The notes: generated from the sequence alone by a model not told the origin. Shown: positions 53,373-63,668, counted from the stretch's first letter. The stretch: DNA of 64,000 nucleotides from Shewanella marina JCM 15074 (GCF_000614975.1 NZ_BALM01000004.1:102001-166000); one strand, 5' to 3'. Made by a program: numbers and translations.

Positions 53373-54482
53373 TTGATAGCGTTTGAATATGTTAGTGACG
53401 ATGCCGCATTAGCTGATTTGGTGGCTCATTATCAACAGAGTGACATTTTAGTTTTAGACACTGAATTTGTAAGAACCCGTACTTATTACGCCAACCTTGG
53501 ATTAATTCAAGCTTATGATGGCAAACGGTTAGCATTAATTGATCCCGTTTCAATCACAGATTTAAGTGGCTTTTGGCAGCTTTTATCAAATCCGAACATT
53601 GTTAAATTGGTACATTCGTGCAGCGAAGATTTAGAAGTGTTTGCACATTATGGACAATGTCAGCCAACCCCATTATTTGATAGCCAGCTTGCTGCAAGTG
53701 TTGCCGGACTTGGACATGGGTTAGGTTATGCCAAATTAGTTGAGATGTGTCTTGATGTGAGCCTTGATAAGGGCGAGTCGCGTACTGATTGGTTAAAGCG
53801 ACCGCTGTCTGACGCTCAGCTTCAGTATGCAGCTAATGATGTATATTATTTATATCAGTTATATCCAATTTTAAAACAAAAATTGATTGAGCAGCAGCGC
53901 TTAAGTTGGGCTGAAGAAGAAAGTCAGCGAATGACAGAAGGTCGGTTAGCTGAAATTGATTTTGACAATGCCTATTTGAAAGTAAAGAATGGCTTTCAAT
54001 TAAATCAACAACAGCTTGCTTACTTGAAAGTGTTGTCCACATGGCGTTTACAAAAGGCGACTCATCGTAATTTAGCATTAGGTTTTGTTGTCAAAGATCA
54101 TGGTTTAATTGGTCTTGCAAAGAAGCAGCCTAAGAATATGATGGAATTGGGCAAACTTGCGGATTTGACAGAGTTAGAAAAACGCATTAATGGCCGTGAT
54201 ATGCTAGCTGTGATGCAAAAGGCTGATTTGGATAATCTACCAGAGTTAATTGATGTTTTAGCACTACAGCCTGGTTATAAAGCTGGATTTAAAGAGATTA
54301 AAGCGCGTTTACTTGAGATTTGTGAAGCGGAACAAGTACCGAGTGAGTTAATGGCTGCCAAACGCCATATTCATGATTATATGAATTGGCATTGGAACAA
54401 TAAACAGGGTGATAGCCCGTTATTGCTAAATGGCTGGCGCGGCAAATTAGCTGCACCAGCTTTGCTGTCATTGACATTTTAA
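53373..54482 (+). CDS. rnd: Ribonuclease D
   Basis: RNase D is a 3'-5' exoribonuclease for tRNA and stable-RNA maturation. The DEDD catalytic motifs are visible: ILVLDTEFVRTRTYY (near residue 25), LVHSCSEDLEVF (near 80) and the YAANDVYYLY motif (near 150). Two HRDC-like helical regions follow. Starts with TTG at 53373, GGAGAG upstream, as E. coli rnd also uses a non-ATG start. 369 residues, full length. Followed by a bidirectional terminator shared with minE. Confidence 0.95.
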   Translation: MIAFEYVSDDAALADLVAHYQQSDILVLDTEFVRTRTYYANLGLIQAYDGKRLALIDPVSITDLSGFWQLLSNPNIVKLVHSCSEDLEVFAHYGQCQPTPLFDSQLAASVAGLGHGLGYAKLVEMCLDVSLDKGESRTDWLKRPLSDAQLQYAANDVYYLYQLYPILKQKLIEQQRLSWAEEESQRMTEGRLAEIDFDNAYLKVKNGFQLNQQQLAYLKVLSTWRLQKATHRNLALGFVVKDHGLIGLAKKQPKNMMELGKLADLTELEKRINGRDMLAVMQKADLDNLPELIDVLALQPGYKAGFKEIKARLLEICEAEQVPSELMAAKRHIHDYMNWHWNNKQGDSPLLLNGWRGKLAAPALLSLTF

Positions 54483-54491
54483 CGAGATAAC

Positions 54492-54515
54492 AAAAAGCCC
54501 CTACATAGGGGCTTT
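54492..54515. terminator. Bidirectional terminator between rnd and minE
   Basis: AAAAAGCCCC-TACAT-A-GGGGCTTTG; compact stem between convergent genes. Confidence 0.85.
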
Positions 54516-54517
54516 GT

Positions 54518-54775
54518 TTATTTCTCAGGTAACGTAACATTGAGCTCTAATACTGAGAAGTCATCATCATTTTGATCGAACTGTACTGAAACTTGTTCGG
54601 CAGAAATATGTACATATTTTCGAATAACTTCGATAATTTCTTGCTTCATTTGCGGTAAGTAATCTGGCGCACCACGTTCACTACGCTGGTGGGCAACAAT
54701 AATCTGTAACCTTTCCTTGGCTGTGGCTGCAGTATTACTCTTTTTGCTACTTTTGAAGTAATCCAATATAGACAT
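54518..54775 (-). CDS. minE: Cell division topological specificity factor MinE
   Basis: An 85-residue protein that releases MinD from the membrane and drives Min oscillation. The N-terminal membrane-targeting segment MSILDYFKS is followed by the MinD-binding helix ([13 protein letters not shown]) and the C-terminal topological-specificity domain. Last gene of minC-minD-minE, two bases after the restored minD stop. Confidence 0.96.
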   Translation of the reverse strand: MSILDYFKSSKKSNTAATAKERLQIIVAHQRSERGAPDYLPQMKQEIIEVIRKYVHISAEQVSVQFDQNDDDFSVLELNVTLPEK

Positions 54776-54777
54776 AA

Positions 54778-55586
54778 TTAGCTTCCAAATATTCTTTGTA
54801 AAAATCCTTTTTTCACTTCAGCTGTAAAGCGAGTGGTACGTTTTCACCTAATATACGATCAACGGCATCACTGTACGCTAGTCCTGCGTCGCTGTCTTGA
54901 TCTAAGATAACTGGTACACCAGAGTTCGATGCTTTTAAAACTGATTGAGACTCAGGAATTACACCAACTAATGGAATCGCAAGGATCTCATTAACGTCAT
55001 CAACACTTAACATTTCACCAGTTTTAACTCGTTTTGGTGAATAACGAGTTAATAGTAACAATTCTTGTATTGGCTCAAGATTTTCTTCAGCGCGTTTAGA
55101 TTTGCTTTGTAAAATCCCTAAAATACGATCAGAATCTCGAACTGAGCTCACTTCTGGGTTGGTGGTTACAATGGCCATATCAGCATAATAAAGTGCCATC
55201 ATTGCACCGGCTTCAATACCTGCAGGTGAGTCGCAAACAATATACTCGAATGTTTTAGCTAAATCGCTGAGTACTTGGCCAACGCCTTCTTTAGTCAGAG
55301 CGTCTTTATCTCGAGTTTGCGATGCAGGTAGAATAAACAAATTATCACAGCGCTTATCTTTAATCAGAGCCTGATTAAGGTTCGCTTCGCCATTAATGAC
55401 ATTGACAAAGTCATATACTACACGGCGTTCACAGCCCATGATTAAATCTAAATTTCGTAAGCCGATGTCAAAATCGATGACTACCGTTTTCTTTCCTTTT
55501 AGTGCAAGGCCTGTGGCAATCGCTGCACTTGAAGTAGTTTTACCGACACCGCCTTTACCTGACGTGACAACAATAATTTGCGCCAT
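54778..55586 (-). CDS. minD: Septum site-determining protein MinD, frame broken near 54831
   Basis: MinD is the membrane-binding ATPase of the Min system. The deviant Walker [13 protein letters not shown] is at residues 9-20. The frame ends early after NVPLALQLK; restoring one C in CCACTCGC (minus strand, near 54831) gives [21 protein letters not shown], which is the C-terminal amphipathic membrane-targeting helix, and 269 residues in total (E. coli 270). Without the repair the protein would lack membrane binding. One more example of the single-base-loss pattern. Confidence 0.95.
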
Positions 55587-55612
55587 GTTTACTGTATCCT
55601 TTAAGTTGCCTA

Positions 55613-56277
55613 CTATATTGGCAATGATTCAAAAATGAGTGATTCTTCTAAAAGTCGAATACAACCACTCGTTGCGGTATGTTCATGTTGAAAGTTTTCT
55701 GATAACCAATATTGTCCTGCAATGGAAACAAGTTCAGGATCCATTGAATGGGCGAGGATGACGCTTGCTTATCACCAGCGGCGCCAGCCATGGCCTTTCC
55801 GCGTAAAGCACCATAAATATGAATACTTCCATCAGCAATCACTTCTGCGCCATTGCCCACAGCACCAATTACAATTAAATCACCATCTTTAACATAAATC
55901 TGTTGGCCAGAGCGAATATTTTGTTTCACGATTCTTGTTGCTCTTGGCGGAGGTGGCAGAGCTTCTAATTGCTTACCAGATTTTAATACCGCAAATCCAT
56001 GTTGTTTAGCTTGCTCAACTAAGGTTTTACAAGCCCCTGTAATCCCTACAATGATTAACTCTCTGCTTAATAATAAAGATTTTAACTCAACTAGGTCAAT
56101 AAAGTCTTCGCCAATTGCAGCTAAATTTAAAACTAAAGGTGCACCAATAAAGAATTGAGGTGCTTGGGATAATTTCCTATCAAGGTCTGAGGTAAGTGTC
56201 GATAGGTCCGTGGTATTAATATGAAGCACGGAAAGTGTAAATGATGACCCTTTTAATTCGATGCTAGGTTTTTGCAT
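55613..56277 (-). CDS. minC: Septum site-determining protein MinC, frame broken near 55759
   Basis: MinC inhibits FtsZ assembly away from midcell. The N-terminal FtsZ-inhibiting domain covers about residues 1-105, a linker with PPPPR at ~108-112 follows, and the C-terminal beta-helix begins with [29 protein letters not shown] (in pieces). The visible frame goes wrong after GDKQAS; one restored base near 55759 yields [21 protein letters not shown] to a natural TAG at 55613 and about 221 residues, the usual Shewanella length. The gene leads the min operon. Confidence 0.93.
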
Positions 56278-56311
56278 TCTGGTTTAGATCCCGAGAATAG
56301 TTAACTATGTT

Positions 56312-56573
56312 TATACCCAATATACCTGAACATGTATTTTCAGTAAGTTAACGAGAGTAATCAAGCCCCATCTAATAATATGCAATGTTATATTTTGCTT
56401 GGAACTGATACGGCTAAAATATTGGCTTATGCTCAGTGCTATTGGCCTTATGTTAACGTATTTCTCAATCAATGATTGAGGTTAACTGCGCAATCGTGAT
56501 GAATAATTGTCTAGTGCTTGTCAAACATCAATAAACTGAACTAAATTCTACATTTTCAAGTAACTTGGGTATA
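56312..56573. mobile_element. MITE-like element with 25-bp terminal inverted repeats
   Basis: The left end (56312-56336, TATACCCAATATACCTGAAC...) and the reverse complement of the right end (56549-56573) agree at 21 of 25 positions. Both ends begin TA-TACCCAA, compatible with a TA target duplication as used by IS630/mariner-type elements. The element is about 262 bp, non-coding, and carries an internal palindrome CTCAATCA-A-TGATTGAG at 56464-56480. It makes up most of the 380-base gap between minC and ycgL. No transposase is present in the window, so any mobility would be in trans. Confidence 0.6.
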
Positions 56574-56657
56574 CGCTAATGCATTAATTATTGTGCTGAC
56601 ATGTTATAGTGTGCGCCGTTGACTGGCAAGTCGAGTCCTTGGAATAAAGAGAAACAT

Positions 56658-56939
56658 ATGATTTGTGCTGTTTATAAAAGTCTGCGTCGTCCAGAAACCT
56701 ATTTATTTGTGCCTAAGCGAGAAGCATTTGCTGATGTACCTGAAGCATTATTAAATATGTTTGGGTCAAGACAATTAGTGATGATGTTGCCGCTTGAAAA
56801 ACGAGATCACTTAGGGTTCGCAGATATTGATAAGGTAAAAAGCGAATTAACTGATAAAGGTTATTATTTGCAATTACCACCACCGGTTGAGAATTTATTG
56901 GAAGCCCATAAACAATCAATTGGTTTTGAGTCTAAGTAA
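56658..56939 (+). CDS. ycgL: YcgL-domain protein
   Basis: A 93-residue protein (MICAVYKSLRRPETYLFVP ... LVMMLPLEKRDHLGFADIDKV, in pieces) of the YcgL/DUF709 family. Start ATG 56658 has AAAGAGAAAC upstream; longer in-frame N-terminal residues lack family similarity. Located next to minC and followed by ycgN as in E. coli. No established function. Confidence 0.93.
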   Translation: MICAVYKSLRRPETYLFVPKREAFADVPEALLNMFGSRQLVMMLPLEKRDHLGFADIDKVKSELTDKGYYLQLPPPVENLLEAHKQSIGFESK

Positions 56940-57031
56940 TTCACATTACCATTCTGGTATAAGCCAGATTATAGAGTGTGGTTACTTTGGTAAAAGTGAT
57001 ATTTTGGTTTAGTTGAAATAGAAGAAAAGAT

Positions 57032-57472
57032 ATGTCGTTTTGGAATAGCAAGAGCCTTGCAGAAATGAGCACCCAAGAGTGGGAATTGTTATGTGATGGT
57101 TGTGGTAAGTGCTGCTTAAATAAGCTTATCGATGATGAAACAGAAGAGCTATATTACAGTAATGCAGCATGCCGTTTGCTTGATGGTCAAGAGTGTCATT
57201 GTACTCAATATAATGAACGTTTCTCGATAGTACCTGAGTGTACTCAAATTACAGCTGATAACGTTGCTGAGTTAACTTGGTTACCTGACTCTTGTGCTTA
57301 TCGTCGTTTAGCGATGGGACGTGATTTACCGAGTTGGCATCCGCTGTTAACTGGCTCAAAGCAAGCGATGCATGAAAATGGCATGTCAGTCCAAAATAAA
57401 ATTGTATGCGAAACCAAAGTTGTTGATATAGAAGATCATATAGTTATTTGGCCATTGCGAGACATGGATTAA
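57032..57472 (+). CDS. ycgN: YcgN-type cysteine-cluster protein (UPF0260)
   Basis: A 146-residue protein with the cysteine cluster [13 protein letters not shown] at residues 21-33, and further conserved cysteines in [14 protein letters not shown] and PDSCAYR, typical of the YkgJ/YcgN-type zinc or iron-cluster-binding family. Function unknown in the literature I can recall. Follows ycgL on the same strand at 92 bases. Confidence 0.93.
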   Translation: MSFWNSKSLAEMSTQEWELLCDGCGKCCLNKLIDDETEELYYSNAACRLLDGQECHCTQYNERFSIVPECTQITADNVAELTWLPDSCAYRRLAMGRDLPSWHPLLTGSKQAMHENGMSVQNKIVCETKVVDIEDHIVIWPLRDMD

Positions 57473-57490
57473 TTAACTTTTTAAACTGCT

Positions 57491-57519
57491 AAAAAACGCC
57501 CTTTATAGGGCGTTTTTTT
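57491..57519. terminator. Bidirectional terminator between ycgN and dsbB
   Basis: AAAAAACGCCCT-TT-ATAGGGCGTTTTTTT. Nearly the same stem occurs on the other side of dsbB at 58091-58117. Confidence 0.9.
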
Positions 57520-57526
57520 ATGGTGA

Positions 57527-58051
57527 TTATTTGCTATTAGGATGTGAGTTTGGGCGTAATACTGGCCAGATAAAGATAACGAGTGCAACGATATATAGGC
57601 TAAAAGCGAAGATCATCCATTGTGCCATGGTAAGGCCAAGCATAGACCAGGGAATTTCACTGCAAAGTCCAGTAGGTAAAAAGATAGAGGGGAACCACTG
57701 ATGTAATGGTAACCAATGCGGGAACTCAGGTAAGAAACCACAAGTTTCAAATGGTGATGGGTAGGTTTGCATATTATAGAGCTCAATAGCGAGTTTTAAG
57801 CCCCAAATAGCACTGATCCCCCAGCCAATTACAGCAATAAAACGAACCAGCCAAATTTTAGGCTGTAACATGCCCAGTAAGCCTGCGAATATTAACCCAA
57901 ATACCGCGACTCTTTGATATACACACATAACACATGGGTTAAGTTTCATTACATGTTGGAAGAAGAGGGCAGTGAGTTCAAGAAATAGTGCCGTGGCAAA
58001 TAATATAAACCACGCCTTCCTTGAATGTGCAAGTTGAGTCAATGTATTCAT
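57527..58051 (-). CDS. dsbB: Disulfide bond formation protein DsbB
   Basis: DsbB reoxidises periplasmic DsbA and passes electrons to quinones. Four transmembrane helices are visible. With start ATG 58051 (MNTLTQLAHSRKAW) the redox cysteines fall at C40/C43 (NPCVMC) and C104/C130 (FETCGF, TGLCSE), matching the E. coli numbering 41/44/104/130. A longer form from 58090 would read into the nhaB terminator hairpin and is rejected. About 174 residues. Confidence 0.95.
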   Translation of the reverse strand: MNTLTQLAHSRKAWFILFATALFLELTALFFQHVMKLNPCVMCVYQRVAVFGLIFAGLLGMLQPKIWLVRFIAVIGWGISAIWGLKLAIELYNMQTYPSPFETCGFLPEFPHWLPLHQWFPSIFLPTGLCSEIPWSMLGLTMAQWMIFAFSLYIVALVIFIWPVLRPNSHPNSK

Positions 58052-58090
58052 GTTGCGCCTTTTGTATAACAAAGTGATGGGAAATCCCAT

Positions 58091-58117
58091 AAAAAAACGC
58101 CCTATAAAGGGCGTTTT
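58091..58117 (-). terminator. Terminator of nhaB
   Basis: Read on the minus strand: AAAACGCCC-TTTAT-AGGGCGTTTTTTT, between the nhaB stop and the dsbB start. Confidence 0.88.
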
Positions 58118-58159
58118 AAAATCTACTTAACTAATTGAAATCAGTCAATCGATAAATAA

Positions 58160-59741
58160 CTAGTGTGCAGGCAAAACTGCCGTCATTGCTTCTGCAACAG
58201 TATGATGTACAAGTATACCACTGTTATAGAATACTTGCGTCATGTGCTCTAATAGACCTTGCTGAATCGCTAGGATACCTACAATCGATAATACGATAGT
58301 GTAAGGCAGTGCCATCCATACCATTCGACCATATGACAGTCTAATGAGTGGAGCAAGTGCAGAGGTTAACAAGAACAAGAATGCGGCCTGACCATTAGGT
58401 GTTGCAACAGATGGTAAGTTGGTACCCGTGTTAATTGCAACAGCAAGTAAGTCGAATTGGTCACGTGTAATTTGGCCATCTAATAGCGCCGCTTTAACTT
58501 CGTTAATATAAACCGTACCAACGAATACGTTATCGCTCACCATCGATAATAAGCCGTTAGCAATATAGAAAATAACTAACTGAGTATTACCTTCAAAAGC
58601 AAGTGCCCATTGAATTACTGGTGCAAATAGCTTTTGGTCAATAATTACACCAACGATAGCAAAGAATACTGCTAATAAAGAGGCGAAAGGTAGTGCTTCT
58701 TCAAACGCTTTACCTAATGAATGCTCATCAGTAATACCGTTAAACGCAGTGGTTAAAATGATAACCGTTAAACCAATTAAGCCTACTGATGCAAGGTGTA
58801 ATGCTAAACCGATAATTAACCATACGCCTACGAAGGTTGAATAACCAGCTTCATTTTGTCGCGAGTAGTACGGTTTGCATCTTCTTGATCTGCATAATCA
58901 GATAGAATCTTATGCACTGAATCAGGTAATTGTGCGCCGTATGAGAAGATTTTGAATTTCTCAACTAAGAAACAGGTAAAGATACCAGCAAAGAATACCG
59001 GTACAGTTACAGGTGACATACGGATAGCAAATTCAGCAAACTGCCAGTTAGCTTGTGATGCAATGATAAGGTTTTGAGGTTCACCTACCATTGTACATAC
59101 ACCACCTAAAGCAGTACCTACACCAGCATGCATTAAAAGGTTACGTAAGAAACCACGGAAATCATCAAGCTCTTGCTCATTGATTTGAGTGTTTTCTGTT
59201 GTATGGTCATGCTATCGCCAGAGTTAGTACCTGATGCTACCTTGTGGTAGATAGAGTAGAAACCCACTGCAACAGAAATGATTACTGCAATTACGGTTAA
59301 TGCATCAAGGAAAGCAGATAAGAAAGCTGACGCGATACAGAATAGTAGCGATACAGCGATCTTTGAACGAACTTTTGTAATCATCTTAGTAAAGACGAAT
59401 AGCAAAAGTTGTTTCATAAAGTAAATACCAGCTACCATAAATACTAGTAGTAGTAATACTTCAAGGTTCGCTTCAATCTCGTGTAACACCATACTTGGTG
59501 TCGTCATACCGATAATTACTGCTTCGATGGCTAATAAACCACCAGGTTGCAACGGGTAACATTTAAGTGCCATTGCAAGTGTAAAAATAAATTCAAGAAC
59601 CAATAACCAGCCAGCTGCAAAAGGGCTGAAATGAAACACTATTGGGTTAATGATTAAAAAAGCTAGAATCGCGATCTTGTACCACTTAGGAGAGTTCCCT
59701 AAGAAGTTGTCAATAAACGCCTGACTAATTGCCGTAGGCAT
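58160..59741 (-). CDS. nhaB: Na+/H+ antiporter NhaB, two frame breaks near 59211 and 58837
   Basis: NhaB exchanges sodium for protons at the inner membrane. Start ATG 59741 ([15 protein letters not shown]) has GAGGAAG upstream. The family segments [37 protein letters not shown] and [18 protein letters not shown] occur in order but in three frames. One base lost near 59211 restores [19 protein letters not shown], and one near 58837 restores [18 protein letters not shown]. The third segment is open from 58837 to the stop at 58160. The repaired length is about 527 residues, as in relatives. About twelve transmembrane helices are visible. Confidence 0.92.
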
Positions 59742-60039
59742 GTCTTCCTCACTATATAAGGTTATAGATTTTGTGATTAAAGTTTTATACAACGTGAATC
59801 ACATTCCGTCCACGCTAAAGTAGCCTTTTTATTTGATAGAAGATATAACAGGTTTCCAAAAAACTGATCCAGTCTGCAAAAATGTATATTAGATTAAGGT
59901 TAAATGCATAATTAGTGACCAGTCAATGCATGCTTAGTACAATAGATACAATACTAACTAACAGTTTTAGTTTCCATTTTTGATAGCTCTGGTATCATCA
60001 TCATCCATAAATACGCTAATTAATTGGATGTTTAGGCCG
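59742..60039. promoter_or_regulatory. nhaB-fadR divergent intergenic region with possible FadR-like sites
   Basis: AACTGATCCAGTCTG (59862-59876) agrees with about 10 of 16 positions of the E. coli FadR operator as I remember it. TGACCAGTCA (59916-59925), read as TGACTGGTCA, contains the CTGGTC core. These are weak matches by eye only, which would suit FadR autoregulation. Nothing else is evident in the gap. Confidence 0.3.
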
Positions 60040-60759
60040 ATGATAATCGATGCCAAGGGACCTGCTAGTTTCGCAGAAAAATATATTGTTCGTTCAATTT
60101 GGGAAGGGAAATTTCCACCAGGCTCAATTTTGCCTGCTGAGCGAGAGCTTTCTGAACTGATCGGTGTCACTCGAACCACCTTAAGAGAAGTGCTACAACG
60201 TCTAGCTCGTGATGGTTGGTTAACGATTCAACACGGCAAACCAACTAAAGTAAATGATTTTTGGGAGACCTCGGGTCTTAATATTTTAGGCACGTTAGCT
60301 GAACTTAACCCTGAAGGGTTTCCAGAGCTAGTCGATCAACTACTATCAGCAAGAACCAATATCAGTGCCATCTATTTTAGAGGTGCTGTACGCTATAATC
60401 CTGAAGTGGTGGTCAATGCGCTAGTTGATGCTGAGCATTTATCTGATGATGCTGCTAGCTTTGCTGCTTATGATTATGAGTTACATCATCAATTGGCATT
60501 TTCGTCAGGTAATCCTTTATACGTGTTAATTTTGAATGGTTTTAAGGATTTATATAGCCGAGTGGGACGTTATTACTTCTCATGTCAAGAAGCCCGTGAA
60601 TTAGCACTTAATTTTTATAGCCAACTTAATATTTTGGCGAAAGAGAAGAATTATCTGGCAGTTCCTGAGTTAATGCGTAGTTATGGCGTTAGCTCTGGTA
60701 TTATGTGGCAACGTCTACGTGTTGATATGCCTGCGAATATTGCTCAAGAAATTAAATAA
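60040..60759 (+). CDS. fadR: Fatty-acid metabolism regulator FadR
   Basis: A GntR-family regulator that represses fatty-acid degradation and activates synthesis, released by long-chain acyl-CoA. The winged-helix domain [30 protein letters not shown] (in pieces; residues 28-57) and [24 protein letters not shown] are almost identical to E. coli. The C-terminal acyl-CoA-binding helical domain follows. Start ATG 60040 ([16 protein letters not shown]) matches the family; in-frame residues upstream are not conserved. 239 residues, divergent from nhaB as in E. coli. Confidence 0.96.
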   Translation: MIIDAKGPASFAEKYIVRSIWEGKFPPGSILPAERELSELIGVTRTTLREVLQRLARDGWLTIQHGKPTKVNDFWETSGLNILGTLAELNPEGFPELVDQLLSARTNISAIYFRGAVRYNPEVVVNALVDAEHLSDDAASFAAYDYELHHQLAFSSGNPLYVLILNGFKDLYSRVGRYYFSCQEARELALNFYSQLNILAKEKNYLAVPELMRSYGVSSGIMWQRLRVDMPANIAQEIK

Positions 60760-60776
60760 TATTAACCACCTTTAAT

Positions 60777-60807
60777 AAAGCCAGTTACCTTGTTAACTGG
60801 CTTTTTT
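60777..60807 (+). terminator. Terminator of fadR
   Basis: AAGCCAGTTA-CCTTG-TTAACTGGCTTTTTT. A further 9-bp inverted repeat (CTCTTAATT 60810-60818 / AATTAAGAG 60830-60838) follows in front of the next gene. Confidence 0.88.
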
Positions 60808-60862
60808 GTCTCTTAATTTTGTGTCTCATAATTAAGAGGCAAAAACTATAGAGAACAAGACG

Positions 60863-61180
60863 ATGATTATGTGGCCTGTAATAGTCAAATATAGTGGTGA
60901 TCCTGAGTTGCTCTATGTTGCCAATAGCGACGAGTGGCTATCAGATAGTACTTTACATGCATTAGGCTATGAACCGGGTGATATGCTAATTGATAGTCAA
61001 GGCCAAAAGTTTTTGTTAGCGTCTTCAGTTAATGGAAAACTTATTGAAGAGGCTATTGGTTTGATCAGCGTTGATGAGATGCTTTGCTTGGTTAAAACAC
61101 ATTGGCAAAGTCAGGGGGTTTGTTGCGTGGCTAAAACAACATTTACCACGATTACTGAAATGATTAACGCGCTTAAATAA
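60863..61180 (+). CDS. DUF4144 family protein
   Basis: A 105-residue soluble protein, MIMWPVIVKYSGDPELLYVA at the N-terminus, ending in a segment with two adjacent cysteines (GVCCVAKTTF). It recalls the DUF4144 family frequent in Shewanella beside fadR; this is from memory. Function unknown. An in-frame second ATG at codon 3 is an alternative start. Confidence 0.75.
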   Translation: MIMWPVIVKYSGDPELLYVANSDEWLSDSTLHALGYEPGDMLIDSQGQKFLLASSVNGKLIEEAIGLISVDEMLCLVKTHWQSQGVCCVAKTTFTTITEMINALK

Positions 61181-61216
61181 TCTTATCAAATTAAAGCTAT
61201 GGCTATATAAGCGATA

Positions 61217-61250
61217 AAAAAGGCTAATTTGAATATATCAAATTAGCCTT
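61217..61250. terminator. Bidirectional terminator between DUF4144 gene and ybiT-like gene
   Basis: AAAAAGGCTAATTTGA-ATATA-TCAAATTAGCCTT, with a T-run on the minus-strand side. Confidence 0.85.
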
Positions 61251-61285
61251 ATTGATTGCGTAAGTATCTGCTGTTTTATTAGTAC

Positions 61286-62896
61286 TTATGCAACTTGTCT
61301 AGCAGCTTGTTCTTGTTGGCTTGCCATATATTCGTCAAATGTGCCTTGGAAATTAACCAATTTCTTATCTTTTACATCAATAATTCGAGTGGCTAATGAA
61401 GAAACAAATTCACGGTCATGGCTAACGAAAATTAAGGTACCTTCAAACACTTTAAGCGCATCATTTAAAGCTTGAATCGCTTCCATATCCATATGGTTGG
61501 TCGGTTCATCCATCACTAATACGTTAATTTCCAGCATCATAAGCTTGCCGAATAGTAGGCGGTTTTTCTCTCCACCAGAGCAATTTTTTGCTTTTTTATT
61601 GATATCATCTTCAGTGAATAGTAGACGGCCTAACATGCCACGAACCATTAAGTCGTTATGTTTAGGTGTGCGCCACTGTGACATCCAGTCAAATAAATTC
61701 AGATCGTTATCAAAATCGCTGCTACTGTCTTGTGGGCAATAACCAATAGCCGCATTTTCAGACCATTTGATGATGCCTTGGTTATTTTGTAAGTCATTAA
61801 CTAGGCAGCGCAAGAAAGTAGACTTACCTACACCATTCTCACCAATAACAGCAAGTTTTGCACCCGCTTCAAGGATTAACTCCCCACCTTCAAACAACAT
61901 TTCACCTTCAAAACCATGACCCATATTCTCAAGTACTAATGCTTGACGGTGCATTTTTTTTGATTCTTTAAAATGTAACGATGGGCTCACACGGCTCGAT
62001 GATTTAACGTCATCAAGTTGGATTTTTTCTAATTTTTTAGCGCGTGAGCTTGCTTGTTTTGCTTTTGAGGCGTTAGCGCCAAAGCGATTAACGAAGTCTT
62101 GTAGCTCTTCCATTTCAGCACTTTTTTTAGCGTTACCCGATAAAAGCTGCTCTTGGATTAAGGCTGATGCTTCAAGGAAATACTCATAGTTACCAGGATA
62201 GATACGTAGCTCGCCATAATCGATATCAGCCATATGGGTACAAACTGTATTTAGGAAGTGGCGATCATGCGAGATAATGATCATAGTACACTTACGCTTA
62301 TTTAATTCATCAGCCAACCAGTTAATGGTGTGGATGTCCAAGTTGTTAGTCGGCTCATCTAACAATAAGATGTCAGGGTTTGAAAAAAGTGCTTGTGCTA
62401 ATAGAACGCGTAACTTTTTACCGGGTGCAACTTGCTGCATTAGGCCAAAATGCATATCTTCTTCGATACCAGCTTCTAGTAGGATTTCACCAGCGCGGCT
62501 TTCAGCACTGTAACCATCCATTTCAGCAAATTCGCTTTCAAGCTCCGCGACTTTCATGCCATCTTCTTCGCTCATCTCTGGCAAAGAATAGATACGTTCA
62601 CGCTCTTGTTTGACCTGCCATAAATGAGTATCACCCATAATCACAGTATCGATAACACTGTATTGCTCAAAAGCAAATTGGTTCTGGCTTAATGTACCTA
62701 TTTTATGGCCGGGAGTAATTGAAATGTTACCCGATGTTGGTGCTAGCTCACCGCTAAGGATCTTCATAAAAGTGGATTTACCGCAACCATTTGCACCAAT
62801 TAAACCGTAACGGTTACCATTGCCAAATTTTGCAGAAATGTTTTCAAACAATGGCTCAGGGCCGAATTGCATTGTGATATTTGCGGTAGAAATCAA
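61286..62896 (-). CDS. ybiT: ABC-F family ATPase, YbiT type
   Basis: A 536-residue protein with two ABC ATPase domains and no membrane part, so of the ABC-F class that acts on the ribosome. Walker A motifs are GANGCGKST (near residue 34) and GENGVGKST (near 354). Walker B sites [11 protein letters not shown] and [11 protein letters not shown] are intact. The first signature is degenerate ([16 protein letters not shown]), the second [11 protein letters not shown]; this combination and the linker with [19 protein letters not shown] match YbiT rather than EttA or Uup. Role in translation quality is known for the class, not tested here. Confidence 0.92.
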   Translation of the reverse strand: MISTANITMQFGPEPLFENISAKFGNGNRYGLIGANGCGKSTFMKILSGELAPTSGNISITPGHKIGTLSQNQFAFEQYSVIDTVIMGDTHLWQVKQERERIYSLPEMSEEDGMKVAELESEFAEMDGYSAESRAGEILLEAGIEEDMHFGLMQQVAPGKKLRVLLAQALFSNPDILLLDEPTNNLDIHTINWLADELNKRKCTMIIISHDRHFLNTVCTHMADIDYGELRIYPGNYEYFLEASALIQEQLLSGNAKKSAEMEELQDFVNRFGANASKAKQASSRAKKLEKIQLDDVKSSSRVSPSLHFKESKKMHRQALVLENMGHGFEGEMLFEGGELILEAGAKLAVIGENGVGKSTFLRCLVNDLQNNQGIIKWSENAAIGYCPQDSSSDFDNDLNLFDWMSQWRTPKHNDLMVRGMLGRLLFTEDDINKKAKNCSGGEKNRLLFGKLMMLEINVLVMDEPTNHMDMEAIQALNDALKVFEGTLIFVSHDREFVSSLATRIIDVKDKKLVNFQGTFDEYMASQQEQAARQVA

Positions 62897-63139
62897 AGGA
62901 GTGTCCCAGCAGTTAACTTAAGAGTAGATTAATTATCGGAATCAATAAGCAATTATTGAACCAGAATAAAACAGCCGCGGATTATACAGAGTTTGTAGGT
63001 AAAATGTCGAGCAGCGCATACTGCTCTATAATTAATTAATGTTATTTGTGGTAAATAAGCGGTGATTTTCTTAAATTATTGATATGATGCGATCATTGAG
63101 CCATGCTCAAACCGTTAATTTAATGTGATAGTTGGATTT

Positions 63140-63637
63140 ATGACTGAAAAGCAACAAAATAACCCATTACATGGCTTAAAATTAGAGACCATGATTGAAG
63201 AACTTGTGGGTTTTTATAACTGGAATATTTTATATGCAGCATTACGTTTGGATTGTTTTAATAACAAGCCAACCGTTACATCTTGTGTGACTTTCCTTAA
63301 GAAAACTGAGTGGGCACGAGAGCGAGTAGAGAATTTCTATCTGTATCGTTTTAAGCGTATGCCAAAAGCAAATTCAGTGCAGTTTCAGTTAAAACCACGT
63401 GAACGTGCATTTGTAGATGGCATTGCTCCACGTCAGCCACAAGAACTGACGGTTGAGATTATTGCTGAGATGCGTGCTAAAGCGACTGCTGATTATGAAG
63501 CAATGAAGCAAAATACTAAACGTGGTGGCTTTAACAAAGACCGTTCTAGTGCTCATCAGCCTTTTGCTCGTGATAATCAAGCACGAACTAATCGTGCTAA
63601 GCCTTCACAAGATCCTAAAAACCCTTGGGGTAAATAA
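63140..63637 (+). CDS. VF530-family (DUF2132) DNA-binding protein
   Basis: A protein of about 165 residues with the compact VF530 helical domain at the N-terminus (NPLHGLKLETMIEELVGFYNW then CVTFLKKTEWARERVENFYLY, in pieces; residues ~8-70). A long basic disordered-looking tail rich in Arg, Lys, Asn and Gln follows, ending DPKNPWGK. The ATG at 63140 (MTEKQQNNPLHG) is taken as start; an in-frame GTG lies 15 bases earlier. The tail is a Shewanella-type extension beyond the basic VF530 unit. Confidence 0.85.
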   Translation: MTEKQQNNPLHGLKLETMIEELVGFYNWNILYAALRLDCFNNKPTVTSCVTFLKKTEWARERVENFYLYRFKRMPKANSVQFQLKPRERAFVDGIAPRQPQELTVEIIAEMRAKATADYEAMKQNTKRGGFNKDRSSAHQPFARDNQARTNRAKPSQDPKNPWGK

Positions 63638-63668
63638 GCCAATCTTGTAGGTATAACCTTATTTATTG

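Noticed and set aside
59980..60039. Extended N-terminus of FadR from a TTG start
   Set aside because: The 20 extra residues are absent in FadR relatives and lie in the likely promoter region; ATG 60040 aligns with the E. coli start.
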